A DNA stretch of 28,253 bases, from the NCBI GenBank assembly GCA_016987375.1, contig PJRA01000498.1:384333-412585 (forward strand), written 5' to 3'. Origin of the DNA: Brachionus koreanus (taxonomy: Eukaryota > Rotifera > Eurotatoria > Ploima > Brachionidae). Shown here one piece after another: positions 11,549 through 20,305 of this stretch. Made by a program: the position numbers and the translations under genes. Below the pieces are notes generated by a model. The model searched no databases. It worked only from the letters and a program-made list of their open reading frames with translations, and was not told the origin of the DNA. Every line of letters begins with the position of its first letter. Within the stretch, counting starts at the first letter, position 1.

Positions 11549-12146
11549 CTATTTTGATTTTACGATTCTAACAAATTCTAAAAATAAAAATTTAATTTTT
11601 TTTTCGCTTAAAATCAAAATAATTTACCATGGAAATCTATTTTGCCATCCTTATTAGAATCGGCTTCCAATAACATAGCTTCTATTTCTTCATTGCTAAT
11701 ATTTTTGTCTATTTTTTTCATAGCATTTTTTAGCTCTTGTTTTGTAATAAAACCATTTCCGTCTTTATCAAACGATTTAAATGTTTTCATTATAGTCTCG
11801 TTGAATGAGTTGGCTAATTTTGTTTTCATTAAAATTAAAAACTCTTCAAAATTTATACGACCATCTTTATCCAAATCAAAATTTTGAATCTAAATTTTCC
11901 AAATCACAACCAAATATTAAAAATAAATAAATGTAACTAACCATTTTTTCTATTTCTTTTGTTTTGATGCTTGAACCGCATTTTTTCACAACTTTTTTTA
12001 TTTCTTCTTTAGTAATAAAGCCATTTTTATCTTTATCAAAGTTATTGAATGCCTCCTGAAAGCTTTCTATTTCTTCTTGGCTCAAAAAATTGTCCTTAAA
12101 GTTTCAAAATTTTAATATTTATCTCTTTAAAGTCATATCTAACCAT
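11549..12146 (-). CDS. calmodulin-like Ca2+-binding protein 2, four exons
   Basis: Second 148-residue, four EF-hand protein with the same gene structure as its neighbour. Exons are 12144-12146 (ATG only), 11942-12094, 11628-11889 and 11549-11577, with introns of 49, 52 and 50 bases in phases 0, 0 and 1. The joined protein starts M-DNFLSQEEIESFQEAF and ends EFVRIVKSK-stop. EF loops at residues 21-32, 57-68, 93-104 and 129-140 all keep Asp1 and Glu12, so all should bind Ca2+. It is much richer in Lys and Asn than copy 1. It lacks the C-terminal Met pair of the second target-binding lobe (IV instead of MM) and has Asn at the Lys115 position, so its partners probably differ. It most likely arose by tandem duplication with copy 1, followed by strong divergence. 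Confidence 0.9.
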
Positions 12147-13559
12147 TTTTGAAACTAATTATTTTCAGCTAAAGGTATTCTTTAGTTTATAAATTTGTCA
12201 TTATTTGATATCAGTTTTTCAAACCCCACACAATGCAGCTATCAAGCGATAAGGTTTTTATTAAATATTTCAAATATAAAAACGTTTAGTTGAGCTTTTT
12301 TTTTAATAAATCTAACGATAACTAAATTAATATTTCTAGTCATATTTTATCTAATTAAATATTTATTTATAAGCTAAAAAATTTACAAGTAGAAATCAAT
12401 TTTTTTGAACACTGAATGTATAATTTATTGAAAAAATATTTATTAAATAAATAATTTTTAAAATGTCATCAAAATTAGGAAAAGTCAATGAAAAATATTT
12501 TGCATGTTAAGAAAATAAGAATCGCATATCGTGAAAAATGCTAATTCAATAAAATTGCTTAATGTCTCTTCAAATATCCTTTATTCTGATCATAACGATG
12601 ACAAATAAAAAAAATTCTAGATTGTCATATTTAGTCAATAGAGCTGATAATGCATTATTATCTCTTATCTTATCTTAGAATTACACTTAAAATTAAAATA
12701 AATTATATTCATAATGGAACAAAAGTAGCGGAAATCATAAAAATAATGCCCAATATGTAATAAGATAATAAGTAATCTATGCAATACGGGGCGCATGTTT
12801 AAACCCCTTTCATCAAAAAATGGGGGATCGGTTTCGACTTAGGTAAAATTTTGCAGTGTAGATGATCAACTCGATGCAGTAGCCTCTGTGTCAGATCGGA
12901 GCTGTTGCTCAAAAAAGGTACTTGAAAAGGAGATGAGCTCCTCCCCATTATCCACTAGGATAGAATAGGGAAAAAAATGCAATAAGATGTTTGAGGCAAA
13001 AAAAGAAATCAAAACACACATGAGATGTCAAACAACCCAAAATACCATTATAATTGATTTGATTTAAAAACTCTCTTTTTTTCAAAATTAAATTTTAAAT
13101 TTTTATATTTTTCTTTTTCATTTAATCATTTTGTTCAATTTAAAAAATTAAGTATATGTCATTCACGGATATAGTACTGTAGAACCCTAACTCTGTAAAA
13201 CACGTTTTAATCAATTGTGCATTTAAATTTATTCAATAAACTTTTAAACAAAACATATCTTTCTTTATAAACAATTAAAAATTGCTTGAAAAATTTTATC
13301 AAAAGAATAAAAAAACTTGCGAATTAAAGATATCTCCTCAAATAAAATAAAAATTTAGTTTTTGCAACTTAAATAGACAAATAGAATTATAAGAATTGAT
13401 TAAAATAATTTGAAAAACAGTTTTTTTAATCACATTAACGGATGGTGCATTATTAGTTAGATAAAATTCAAACCCTTATAACTTAGAAATGGTAAAAGCC
13501 TAATTTAAAAAAAAAAATTATATTTAATCTTTATCTTATTATCTGTTAAGAATTACTTT
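12147..13559. other. AT-rich intergenic DNA with one GC-richer island
   Basis: Most of this is A/T runs with no coding signal. It contains the promoter of calmodulin-like gene 2 at its left edge. The exception is about 12785-12970, described as a separate entry. No tRNA or other RNA gene was recognised. Confidence 0.55.
12785..12970. other. GC-richer island of unknown nature
   Basis: About 185 bases with far higher GC than their surroundings, including GGGGCGCATG, GGGGGATCGG and GGAGCTGTTGC. Both strands give moderately long open frames, for example plus-strand SVDDQLDAVASVSDRSCC with no stop over about 40 codons. None of them matches a family I know. It could be a fragment of a mobile element or an RNA gene; no tRNA-like fold was found by eye. 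Confidence 0.4.
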
Positions 13560-14400
13560 TTGTATAGAGACAACAAACCGTTGTTAGCTATAAATCTAAA
13601 TTTTGTCTTAACACTCTTCAACATTAGTGATTGTAAAAAGTTTGAATCAATTTTTTTTTAAACATGATTCAATACGCTGAATCAATTGTTGTTCTTCTGT
13701 TGCTTCCCAACCTCCTTCATAGACATTCTTTGCCAATATACCTCAAAAGTCTTCTATTGGCCTTGGTCGAGGAACATTATGAGGATTAATGTTTTTTGGT
13801 ACATAATAAACCAAAAAATCGTCTCAGTAGATCTATGAGCTCTTGCTAAAGCAGGCAAAAACAAATGATTATAGTCACTATGATACTTTTCGATGAATGG
13901 TATAAGTTGTTTTGTCATTCTTTGATATAAACCTTTGAATTTATAGCAGCTGATTTGGACAAGCGAAAAAAAGACTTTGAAATTCTGCGCTCAGAAACTG
14001 CTATCCACATAAGAATTTAATTTGGAAACTTTTCTTTTCCAGCAAAACGAATATTTTCTGGACATTTTTCTTTGTCATCTGTATAATAGCCAGAATTTCC
14101 TTGCATTTCATTCCCAGCAGAAAAAATATATTTTTCATCATCCAAAATTACGATGCTTTGCTATTAATAAAGGCGTTTTACGAGTTTTCGACAGTTATTT
14201 TGTGCTTTGAGTCGGTATACTTGGGTGTTTTTCACATTTTCATGAAATTTTCATTTTAGCCAATTGTCGACTTGTGGAAGAATGATGAACATTGAGTTTT
14301 CTTCCAAGTTTTCGCTGACTTCCACCTATATTGTATGGCAATTTTTTGGTTTAGCCATTGCTCCATGATGTTGAACGACCAGAATTATTTTATTTAAGAA
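13560..14400 (-). pseudogene. Tc1-like transposase, decayed (copy B)
   Basis: Read on the minus strand from 14400 down, motifs appear in the order expected for a Tc1-type transposase. First is a second HTH region (RKLGRKLNVHHSS, then RQLAKMK), then a first catalytic Asp candidate (VILDDEKY near 14150). Next is a core matching copy A (GNSGYYTDDKEKCPENIRF, then AGKEKFP), WIAVSE, KSAAINSKVYIKE, then a PRPRPIEDF block near 13760 where the last acidic residue is expected. A C-terminal LKSVKTKFRF stretch is at about 13600. Several in-frame stops and frameshifts interrupt it, so it is inactive. Its N-terminal DNA-binding domain is replaced by mariner sequence at about 14400. I did not reconstruct the intact protein. 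Confidence 0.8.
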
Positions 14401-14625
14401 ACAAACCTAGCTTTGGTTGACCAAATTTTTTTCTTGAAGTGAAGCATACATTCGTTCTGATTATTCAAAATAAAGTTCTGCGTTAATAGCACGACCGTCT
14501 TTCTTCAAAGTGTATTACTCCTTGAAAATTCCAAAATAGACATAACATCACTTTTTTATCTTTTCATCCTCCTTCACGACTGGCTCAGCTGCTTGAGATT
14601 GGTTCATTCATTGATTTCTGTTATC
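14400..14625 (-). pseudogene. mariner (DD34D-type) transposase fragment
   Basis: The minus strand of about 14600-14400 reads NQSQAAEPVVKEDEKIKK, then after a frame change KVMLCLFWNFQGVIHFE, then DGRAINAELYFE and SERMYASLQEK. This is the order of the mariner catalytic core: the 'P…K…KKVMLCVWWD-GVI-YE' block, then 'INAxLYxxQLxRM'. Frameshifts and stops are present. It abuts Tc1-like copy B in the same orientation, so the two fragments may be nested insertions or a deletion junction. Confidence 0.7.
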
Positions 14626-15190
14626 AAAATGATAGTCTGTGTATTTCAAAATTTTCACTTAAATTTTTATTTGTTTAAAAATCTTTTCAATTAATTAAAC
14701 CAAGAATTCGACATAACATTTTGAAGAGCATTCAATTCTGTTAATTTTAGCATATAGTTTTATTTAGACCTTTAGAAATACATAGTTGCTACAATCAAAA
14801 ATAAACAACTTTTTAGAAAATGCAAAATTTTATTTATATAGTATTAATACGGAGTAATATTAGCTGGCACAAAGATAAATAAAAACGGCCAAATTTTGAA
14901 ATAAAGGGAAGAAAAAAGATGTCAAAAATCTTAATAAAATATATGAAAAACACTTTTTTTTGTTTCAAAGCTAAATTAACAAAATTCACAAATAGGTTCT
15001 AGTGTTATTTTAAAAAAATTCTATTTTTATAAAATTTAGATTTTTTTTTGGAATTTTTTTTATAAAATATATAATTTTTTTGTGTTAGAATATTTTTTTT
15101 TCAACTTATTTATAAAAAATAATCAATAAATAAAGTGAATTGGCATATAAATTTTGATTTGAACAGAGTTAGATAGATATTAGCTAAAAA
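14626..15190. other. AT-rich DNA, no recognisable gene
   Basis: Long poly-T and poly-A stretches with no coding frame, lying between the mariner fragment and the MITE. Confidence 0.6.
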
Positions 15191-15195
15191 TTAGT

Positions 15196-15398
15196 TTAAC
15201 ACTAGAAGCACCAAGCATTTTTTCAAGTTTTTTTAATTCAGAAATATTTTATAAAATAATATCTTATTTTAAAGAAAATTTTAAAATCTACATAATTCAA
15301 AAAGGATATATTTATTTGAAAAATCCATTCAAAAGATATGAGGATTTAAAAATTTTTCAAACGAGTCATTTTGACTCGTTTGGTGCTTCTAGTGTTAA
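15196..15398. mobile_element. complete piggyBac-type MITE with TTAA target duplication
   Basis: A 195-base element (15200-15394) has perfect terminal inverted repeats starting CACTAGAAGCACCAA. Both ends abut TTAA (15196-15199 and 15395-15398), the target duplication made only by piggyBac-type transposases. The CACTAGAA start resembles the CCCTAGAA start of piggyBac. A second, internal inverted repeat (AACGAGTCA-TTT-TGACTCGTT) sits next to the right terminus only. There is no coding capacity, so it is a non-autonomous element. Its perfect repeats suggest fairly recent insertion. Confidence 0.85.
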
Positions 15399-15656
15399 AC
15401 TAAAGTCAAGCTCATTTGTAATCTGTAAAAATTATAATAGTTTTTAGTAGAGAAATCTATAATCGAGCCAAACAAAAAAAAATTACCTGAAAATTTAAAA
15501 TTCAACTTATAATTTGAAAGAAAAATAAAATGAACTGCATTCGCGCACATAATCACACAAATACATAAATTTTTTATTCATGCAACAAATTTAAAAATTA
15601 AAATAATAAAATCATATGAATAAAAGAAAAAAAAATATTTTTTTTTTCATTAACTA

Positions 15657-18185
15657 ATGGAAAGCAATAGTGAAGAAGAGGCAGCTATGGTGACACAGAA
15701 GTCTTCGTCGTCCGAATGGAATCCGTTTAGCGAGACAAAAGTCGAAGAGAATGGGTCAGAGTGGGCCGATTTTAGTCCACAAACCCCTCAAAAATGTGCC
15801 GCTGATCAAATCGAAACAGAAGACGAGTGGACAGACTTTGTTGAAACACCTCAAATTGTCCATAAAAACCCTCTAATGAGTTTAATAGAAAATTTTTTAT
15901 TAAATAAGAATAAAAATGAAATAAATTTTTGCCAAAATATTTCCGAAAACGAATTAGACATCGACAACGATTCGACTTGGAATGAGTTAAAGTGCTACAC
16001 ATCCATAAATGATGAGTCTTTGAGTTTGAAATTTAAATGGCCAATGTCCAATTTAGAAGACGAGTACTTGAAGTCACTTAATTTACAGCGACAATTTCCG
16101 GTTCAGCAAAAACAGCCTTTATTTTTAAACACGAATGAAATTTTGCAGCCTGTCAAAATTGATCTTGACTCTCATAATACCGAAGCGGTAGATGAAACAT
16201 CGCCCAAGCATTCACTACAATCGTTGGACGAAATTACCAATTCAACTTTGAACATTGACTTGAGTTATTTTGAGCAAACTGAGCCGGAAAACACATCTAA
16301 AAATTATCTCAATAAATTGTTAAGCGAAATTTACTCTCAGAACGGGTCTTCTGGCAAAGATGAAGATGCTGATAAAAAATGTAATTATTTTTTTTTTGGT
16401 TGCAAAATTTTAAAAATATCTTAAATCGTTTATATTTATAACTTCATTTTCTATGACCCATTATTTTTTGAAATTTTAGGAAAAAGAAAAATAAGTGAAC
16501 GTTTTATGTTAGACAAAACATTCTCAAAAAAGTTATATTTATTGCTATTCTTTGATTGCTCATGCCAAAAGTTTGATTTGTGTTAAAAAAAGTGTTTAAT
16601 TTCTTGAAAAATTATTTTAAATTAGAATTAAGATTTATTGTTGTAATCCTAGAAAAAATTGTTGTTTTTTGCCAACTAAATTAAATTAATTAAAGTTAAA
16701 AACTTCAATTTTTTATATAATTTAAACCTATCTCATCTTCATAAAATCCGCCACACATATAAAAAAACTTTTCTTTTGACTTTGTGGCTTCATGAGCCTG
16801 TTGAAACTCTTTTTTATAAAAAATATTCTAGAAAAATTCACCAAAATTTATAAAAATAAACTAGAAGAATAACCTTTTTATTTTAAATGAAACAAATCTA
16901 TTTTTCTTACGTAGCTTTCTGTTTCCAATTAGAGATGAAAACAGTTTGCAAGTATTTTTGAATTGAATTTATATTGCTATCAGCTTTTCTTTTGTCTTTC
17001 TTTCTATGCATCTCAAAAAGTTGAAAAAAAAATACTTTGCAAATAAATAGATTGTTGTTGATTATTAAAAATTTATGGGATTAATAATAAAAATATTATT
17101 TAATAAATATTATTATTATTATTAAATTTATTTGAAAAATGTGGATTTTATTTTGTTTATTTTGGTATGTAATAATTTTTTAAAATTATGATATTGTCAA
17201 ATGCTATTTTAAATATTTTATTTTTAATACAAATAAATTTTCAAAATCTAGTTTAAGTTTCCTTAAAAAATGATATTTATTTTGCTAAGAACACAATAAA
17301 CCTACGAAAATCACATGGCAGAAGATATGAATGGGTACTAAACCAAAAGTCTTCAGTGAAATATAATTTTTTGAGAATTTTTCAATTCATAGTAAAAAAA
17401 TTGATCGAAATTTTTTCTAGAAAAATCAAATAGAAACACTATTAAGCAAAAAATATTAAAAAATCTGAAAAATTGTTAAATTGATAAATTATAAGATTAG
17501 AATATTTTAGCATTAAACTTGAATTTTTATCAAATTTATATTCATCAATATTAAACAATAAAAAAATTCAAGGAATAAGGATTAAAACTTCTGGTTCTTG
17601 AAGATGTGTAAATTGATGAATATTTTCGAACGTTGTGAATAAAAAACTAGCCAAGACTTTGATCATACAAAAAAAAATTAAACAAACTGATCTTAAAAGG
17701 ATTTATAAGAATTGTTTTTTTTTTAACAGAATCAATCTATTCAAAGAAAAATCTTTCTTTTGGAATTTTATTTTAAAAGAACTGATTTTTCAAGCAAACA
17801 TTGGCTTCACATTTAATGTGTCATAGAATCTGTTTTAATTTGCTTTTGATTTAAGATATTTTGTCTAAAACCTAATAATCTGTGATTATTTTTAATTAAT
17901 CCAAGAATTCTAACCGATAATCATTTACTGATTGCTATATAATTAATTAACTAAATCAATGGTGAATCATTCTGAATGTACGCTTGAAATAACTTAATAA
18001 ATAAGACAGTTTTTTATTAAATAAAAATTTTTTTATTTTTAGCAATAACGTCCGTCTCATCACAACATTCCACAAGATCGAACTCATCGAACCGACTAGC
18101 GCAAAAATCAATTCAACTAGAGCCATTAAATTTAGAGAAACAATTCAACATTATAAATTTCTATCATCAAAATAAATATTCTTAA
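15657..18185 (+). CDS. aftiphilin-like clathrin adaptor-binding protein, two exons
   Basis: Aftiphilin binds clathrin and the ear domains of AP-1/AP-2 and acts in endosome and trans-Golgi vesicle traffic. The main exon 15657-16380 encodes 241 residues from an ATG preceded by an in-frame TAA. It has three WxxF ear-binding motifs in acidic context (SEWNPF at 19, EWADF at 35, EWTDF at 57). At about 106-143 it has a block matching the aftiphilin clathrin-box domain (STWNELK…SLSLKFKW…EYLKSLNL). The exon ends T|GTAATT. A good acceptor at 18041-18042 opens a Ser-rich final exon 18043-18185 in frame (46 codons plus stop, total 288 residues). A closer acceptor at 16479-16480 would instead stop the protein at once, giving a shorter alternative. 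The protein is much shorter than vertebrate aftiphilin. The identity is well supported; the second exon is inference. Confidence 0.72.
16381..18042 (+). other. long intron of the aftiphilin-like gene (1.66 kb)
   Basis: AT-rich sequence between donor GTAATT at 16381 and the acceptor TTTTTAG ending at 18042. It is over thirty times longer than most introns here. I found no convincing further exon; open frames such as 17635-17826 are Lys/Phe/Ile low-complexity. A second, short gene or alternative last exon starting near 16481 cannot be excluded. Confidence 0.5.
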
Positions 18186-18278
18186 TAAAATTTTTATTCT
18201 GAATTTTATTAAAATTTTTTTTTTAATTTTTTTTAAATTATTTAAAAATAAAAATAAATTTAAATACAAATTGCATAT
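18186..18278. terminator. shared 3' region between convergent aftiphilin-like and COQ2 genes
   Basis: Only 93 bases separate the two stop codons. On the plus strand, AATAAA overlaps the aftiphilin stop (18184-18189). On the minus strand, AATAAA motifs overlap and follow the COQ2 stop. Both transcripts must therefore end within, or cross, this A/T-rich spacer. Confidence 0.6.
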
Positions 18279-19358
18279 TTATTTTATTAAAAGACTAGCC
18301 AAAAGACCGAAGGTTACAATGGCGCCTAAAGTGTTGTTAGACCTGAACTGTTTAGCACACGATTCTGGCGATTTTAGGTTTACAAAAGCCATTTGTTTGA
18401 CAAAATGAGTTGCAGCTAGCCCAAGACTCATGTAATATATCGGCTCTTGGCCAGTCATCCATCCGAATAGGGCCAAATTAGTCATGCACAAGCTTGAAAA
18501 GCCCATCAACCAAGGAACAGGTCTTTTTTCTATTGCCATAGCTGACGATTTTAGACCGAGTTTTTTATCAAACTTGATATCTTGAAAAGCGTATATTGTG
18601 TCATAGAATAAAGTCCAATTGATACAGCCAAAATAGAGGAAAACTGCTGGCAAGAAACTCAAAATATTGGCATCCTGAGACAAATTTGAACAAACTATGG
18701 CACTCCATCCCATCAAAGCACCCCAACTAAATGTAGCACCAAGAACAGTTTGCGGCCAATTGGTGAATCTCTTGGCTGCCGGATAAATTGCTACTGGAAA
18801 CAAACAACAGGCTCCTAAGACTTGTGTTGTCAAATTTAATTGAAGCAAAGTGCTTAATGCTACACTTAAATTGAGTCCTAGAAGACCTAATGCAGCTGGT
18901 ATTGCTATTTGACCCGAAGCTAGAGGTCGGTCTTTGGTACGTTCAACCTTGTTGTCATAATTTTTGTCCCATATGTCATTTACAATACATCCTGCAGTTC
19001 GCATTGCTAGTCCACCAATTCCAAATAGAGCAAGCATGTAGAAATCTGGATGAGTGTTTAAATATGAAGCTGCACCAAGTATACCCCAAGCTCCTGGCCA
19101 GTAAACTAACCAGAACGGTGCTAATTTGTTCAAACGCATTAGTTTTACATATGGTTCCAGAATCCAATTTTGACTTGGTTTTTTATCCATGCTGGTTAAT
19201 TCGGCTCTAATTCGTTCCTCTTCGAGTTTTTCTTGACGTGCTTTGACGTCATCTTGAACAAGCTTTGGTGAAGAAAAAGTTGTGTATAAAATTTTTGGAC
19301 GATTTTTTAATGCAAGCAAAGGACTCTTTAGCTTGTAAATTAAGCGACTTGAGAGCAT
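18279..19358 (-). CDS. COQ2: 4-hydroxybenzoate polyprenyltransferase, mitochondrial (COQ2), single exon
   Basis: COQ2 joins the polyprenyl tail to 4-hydroxybenzoate in the mitochondrial inner membrane, the committed step of ubiquinone synthesis. The 359-residue frame has no intron. Residues 1 to about 55 are basic and Ser/Thr/Arg-rich, fitting a mitochondrial targeting peptide. The two Asp-rich UbiA-family motifs that bind Mg2+-diphosphate are intact: NDIWDKNYD at 127-135 and DTIYAFQDIKFD at 253-264. RTKDRPLASG follows the first, as in the family. Hydrophobic segments typical of the multi-span UbiA fold fill the remainder. The length matches animal COQ2. It is divergent from NTAQ1, with 115 bases between start codons, and its 3' end converges on the aftiphilin-like gene. 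The stop codon overlaps an AATAAA run, so the 3' UTR is probably very short. Confidence 0.97.
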   Translation of the reverse strand: MLSSRLIYKLKSPLLALKNRPKILYTTFSSPKLVQDDVKARQEKLEEERIRAELTSMDKKPSQNWILEPYVKLMRLNKLAPFWLVYWPGAWGILGAASYLNTHPDFYMLALFGIGGLAMRTAGCIVNDIWDKNYDNKVERTKDRPLASGQIAIPAALGLLGLNLSVALSTLLQLNLTTQVLGACCLFPVAIYPAAKRFTNWPQTVLGATFSWGALMGWSAIVCSNLSQDANILSFLPAVFLYFGCINWTLFYDTIYAFQDIKFDKKLGLKSSAMAIEKRPVPWLMGFSSLCMTNLALFGWMTGQEPIYYMSLGLAATHFVKQMAFVNLKSPESCAKQFRSNNTLGAIVTFGLLASLLIK

Positions 19359-19473
19359 TTTCTATCTGTTTTAATTTACCAAAATTAATTTGAATTAATC
19401 TCAAGTCAAGTACTAAAGTATTCATAAATTATTTTTGTTTTTTTTTTTGTTAGTTTTTTTTTTGAAAGAAAAA
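19359..19473. promoter_or_regulatory. probable bidirectional promoter of COQ2 and NTAQ1
   Basis: The start codons of COQ2 (minus, 19358) and NTAQ1 (plus, 19474) are 115 bases apart. This short interval must hold both 5' leaders and core promoters unless distant untranslated exons exist. It is AT-rich, with an AATTAATTTGAATTAATT near-palindrome around 19383-19400 and a poly-T tract before NTAQ1. No TATA box could be chosen reliably. Confidence 0.6.
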
Positions 19474-20284
19474 ATGGAAATTTTTTCCAAAAAAGATTTG
19501 GTTTACACTTCTTGCTACTGGTAAATTAAAAAAAAAAATGATTGAATTTTTTGTTTAAAAAATTCTCTCAAGTGAAGAAAATATTTGGAAATTTTTAAAA
19601 TATTTACTGGACAAAAATGGCCATTGTGATGATTTATATGCTGTGTTCATTTCAAACAAAGACAGAATGGTTTGTAAAAAAAAACACTCATTTTAATTTT
19701 TGTTCATAAGATGAGAGGTTTAATGAAATTTAAAATTCTAGCTCATGAATTTCTTAAAAAAAATGAATTTAATTAATAAAAAAAAATGTTCTAGGTTCCA
19801 ATTTGGTGCCAAAAAGAAGCCAGTACAATAACTAATCCAGTTATATGGGTGATTAGTCACAAATTTGTCTAATATTAATACAATAAAATAAATTTAATTA
19901 CAGGATTATCATGTTATTGGTGTTCATCGAAGTAATGACAATAGTTATGTGTATGACTTTGATACAATTCTCAATTTTCCAGAAAAATTTGAGACCTATG
20001 TGGAAAAATCATTTATATCATTGAGAAATTTGGATCCAAAATACGAAAGACTTTACCGAGTAATTCCAGCCAGATATTACTTGGAAAACTTCGCTTCGGA
20101 CCGATCACACATGATCGATGAAAGCACTGGCCTGTTCAAGGCCAAACCGCCAAAATATGAATGCATCAAAACCAATACATGTACTAACAATATTGAAGAG
20201 TTTATTGACATGAGTTTTGGTGCTGGGGATACAAAACATGGAAAAGTAATGAAACAAGATAGTTTTATTGAATATTTTATTTAA
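19474..20284 (+). CDS. NTAQ1: protein N-terminal glutamine amidohydrolase (NTAQ1), four exons
   Basis: NTAQ1 deamidates N-terminal Gln to Glu, which feeds the Arg/N-degron pathway of protein degradation in cytosol and nucleus. Exons are 19474-19520, 19573-19669, 19795-19848 and 19904-20284, with introns of 52, 125 and 55 bases, all GT-AG. The joined protein has 192 residues against 205 in human, the difference lying mainly at the N-terminus. The Cys-His-Asp catalytic triad is intact: Cys16 in TSCYCEENIW, His69 in WDYHV (the motif behind the alias WDYHV1) and Asp84 in YDFD. The conserved NFASDRSHM segment is also present. Exon joins fall at NTAQ1-like sequence on both sides, which confirms the splicing. 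It is divergent with COQ2 and convergent with FIBP. Confidence 0.97.
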
Positions 20285-20305
20285 ACAAAGTTTATTAAAA
20301 AATAT
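20285..20305. terminator. 21-base gap with overlapping poly(A) signals of NTAQ1 and FIBP
   Basis: TTTATTAAAA at 20291-20300 reads AATAAA on the minus strand (for FIBP) and ATTAAA on the plus strand (for NTAQ1). Further signals lie inside the other gene: minus AATAAA at 20264-20269 within the NTAQ1 exon, and plus AATAAA at 20389-20394 within FIBP intron 5. Cleavage normally occurs 10-30 bases downstream, so both mRNAs should extend into the opposite gene. Confidence 0.6.

Noticed and set aside
14022..14210. Plus-strand 62-codon frame
   Set aside because: It is the antisense of transposase copy B, whose motifs are on the minus strand.
18890..19210. Frames overlapping COQ2 on both strands
   Set aside because: Shadows of the intact COQ2 reading frame.
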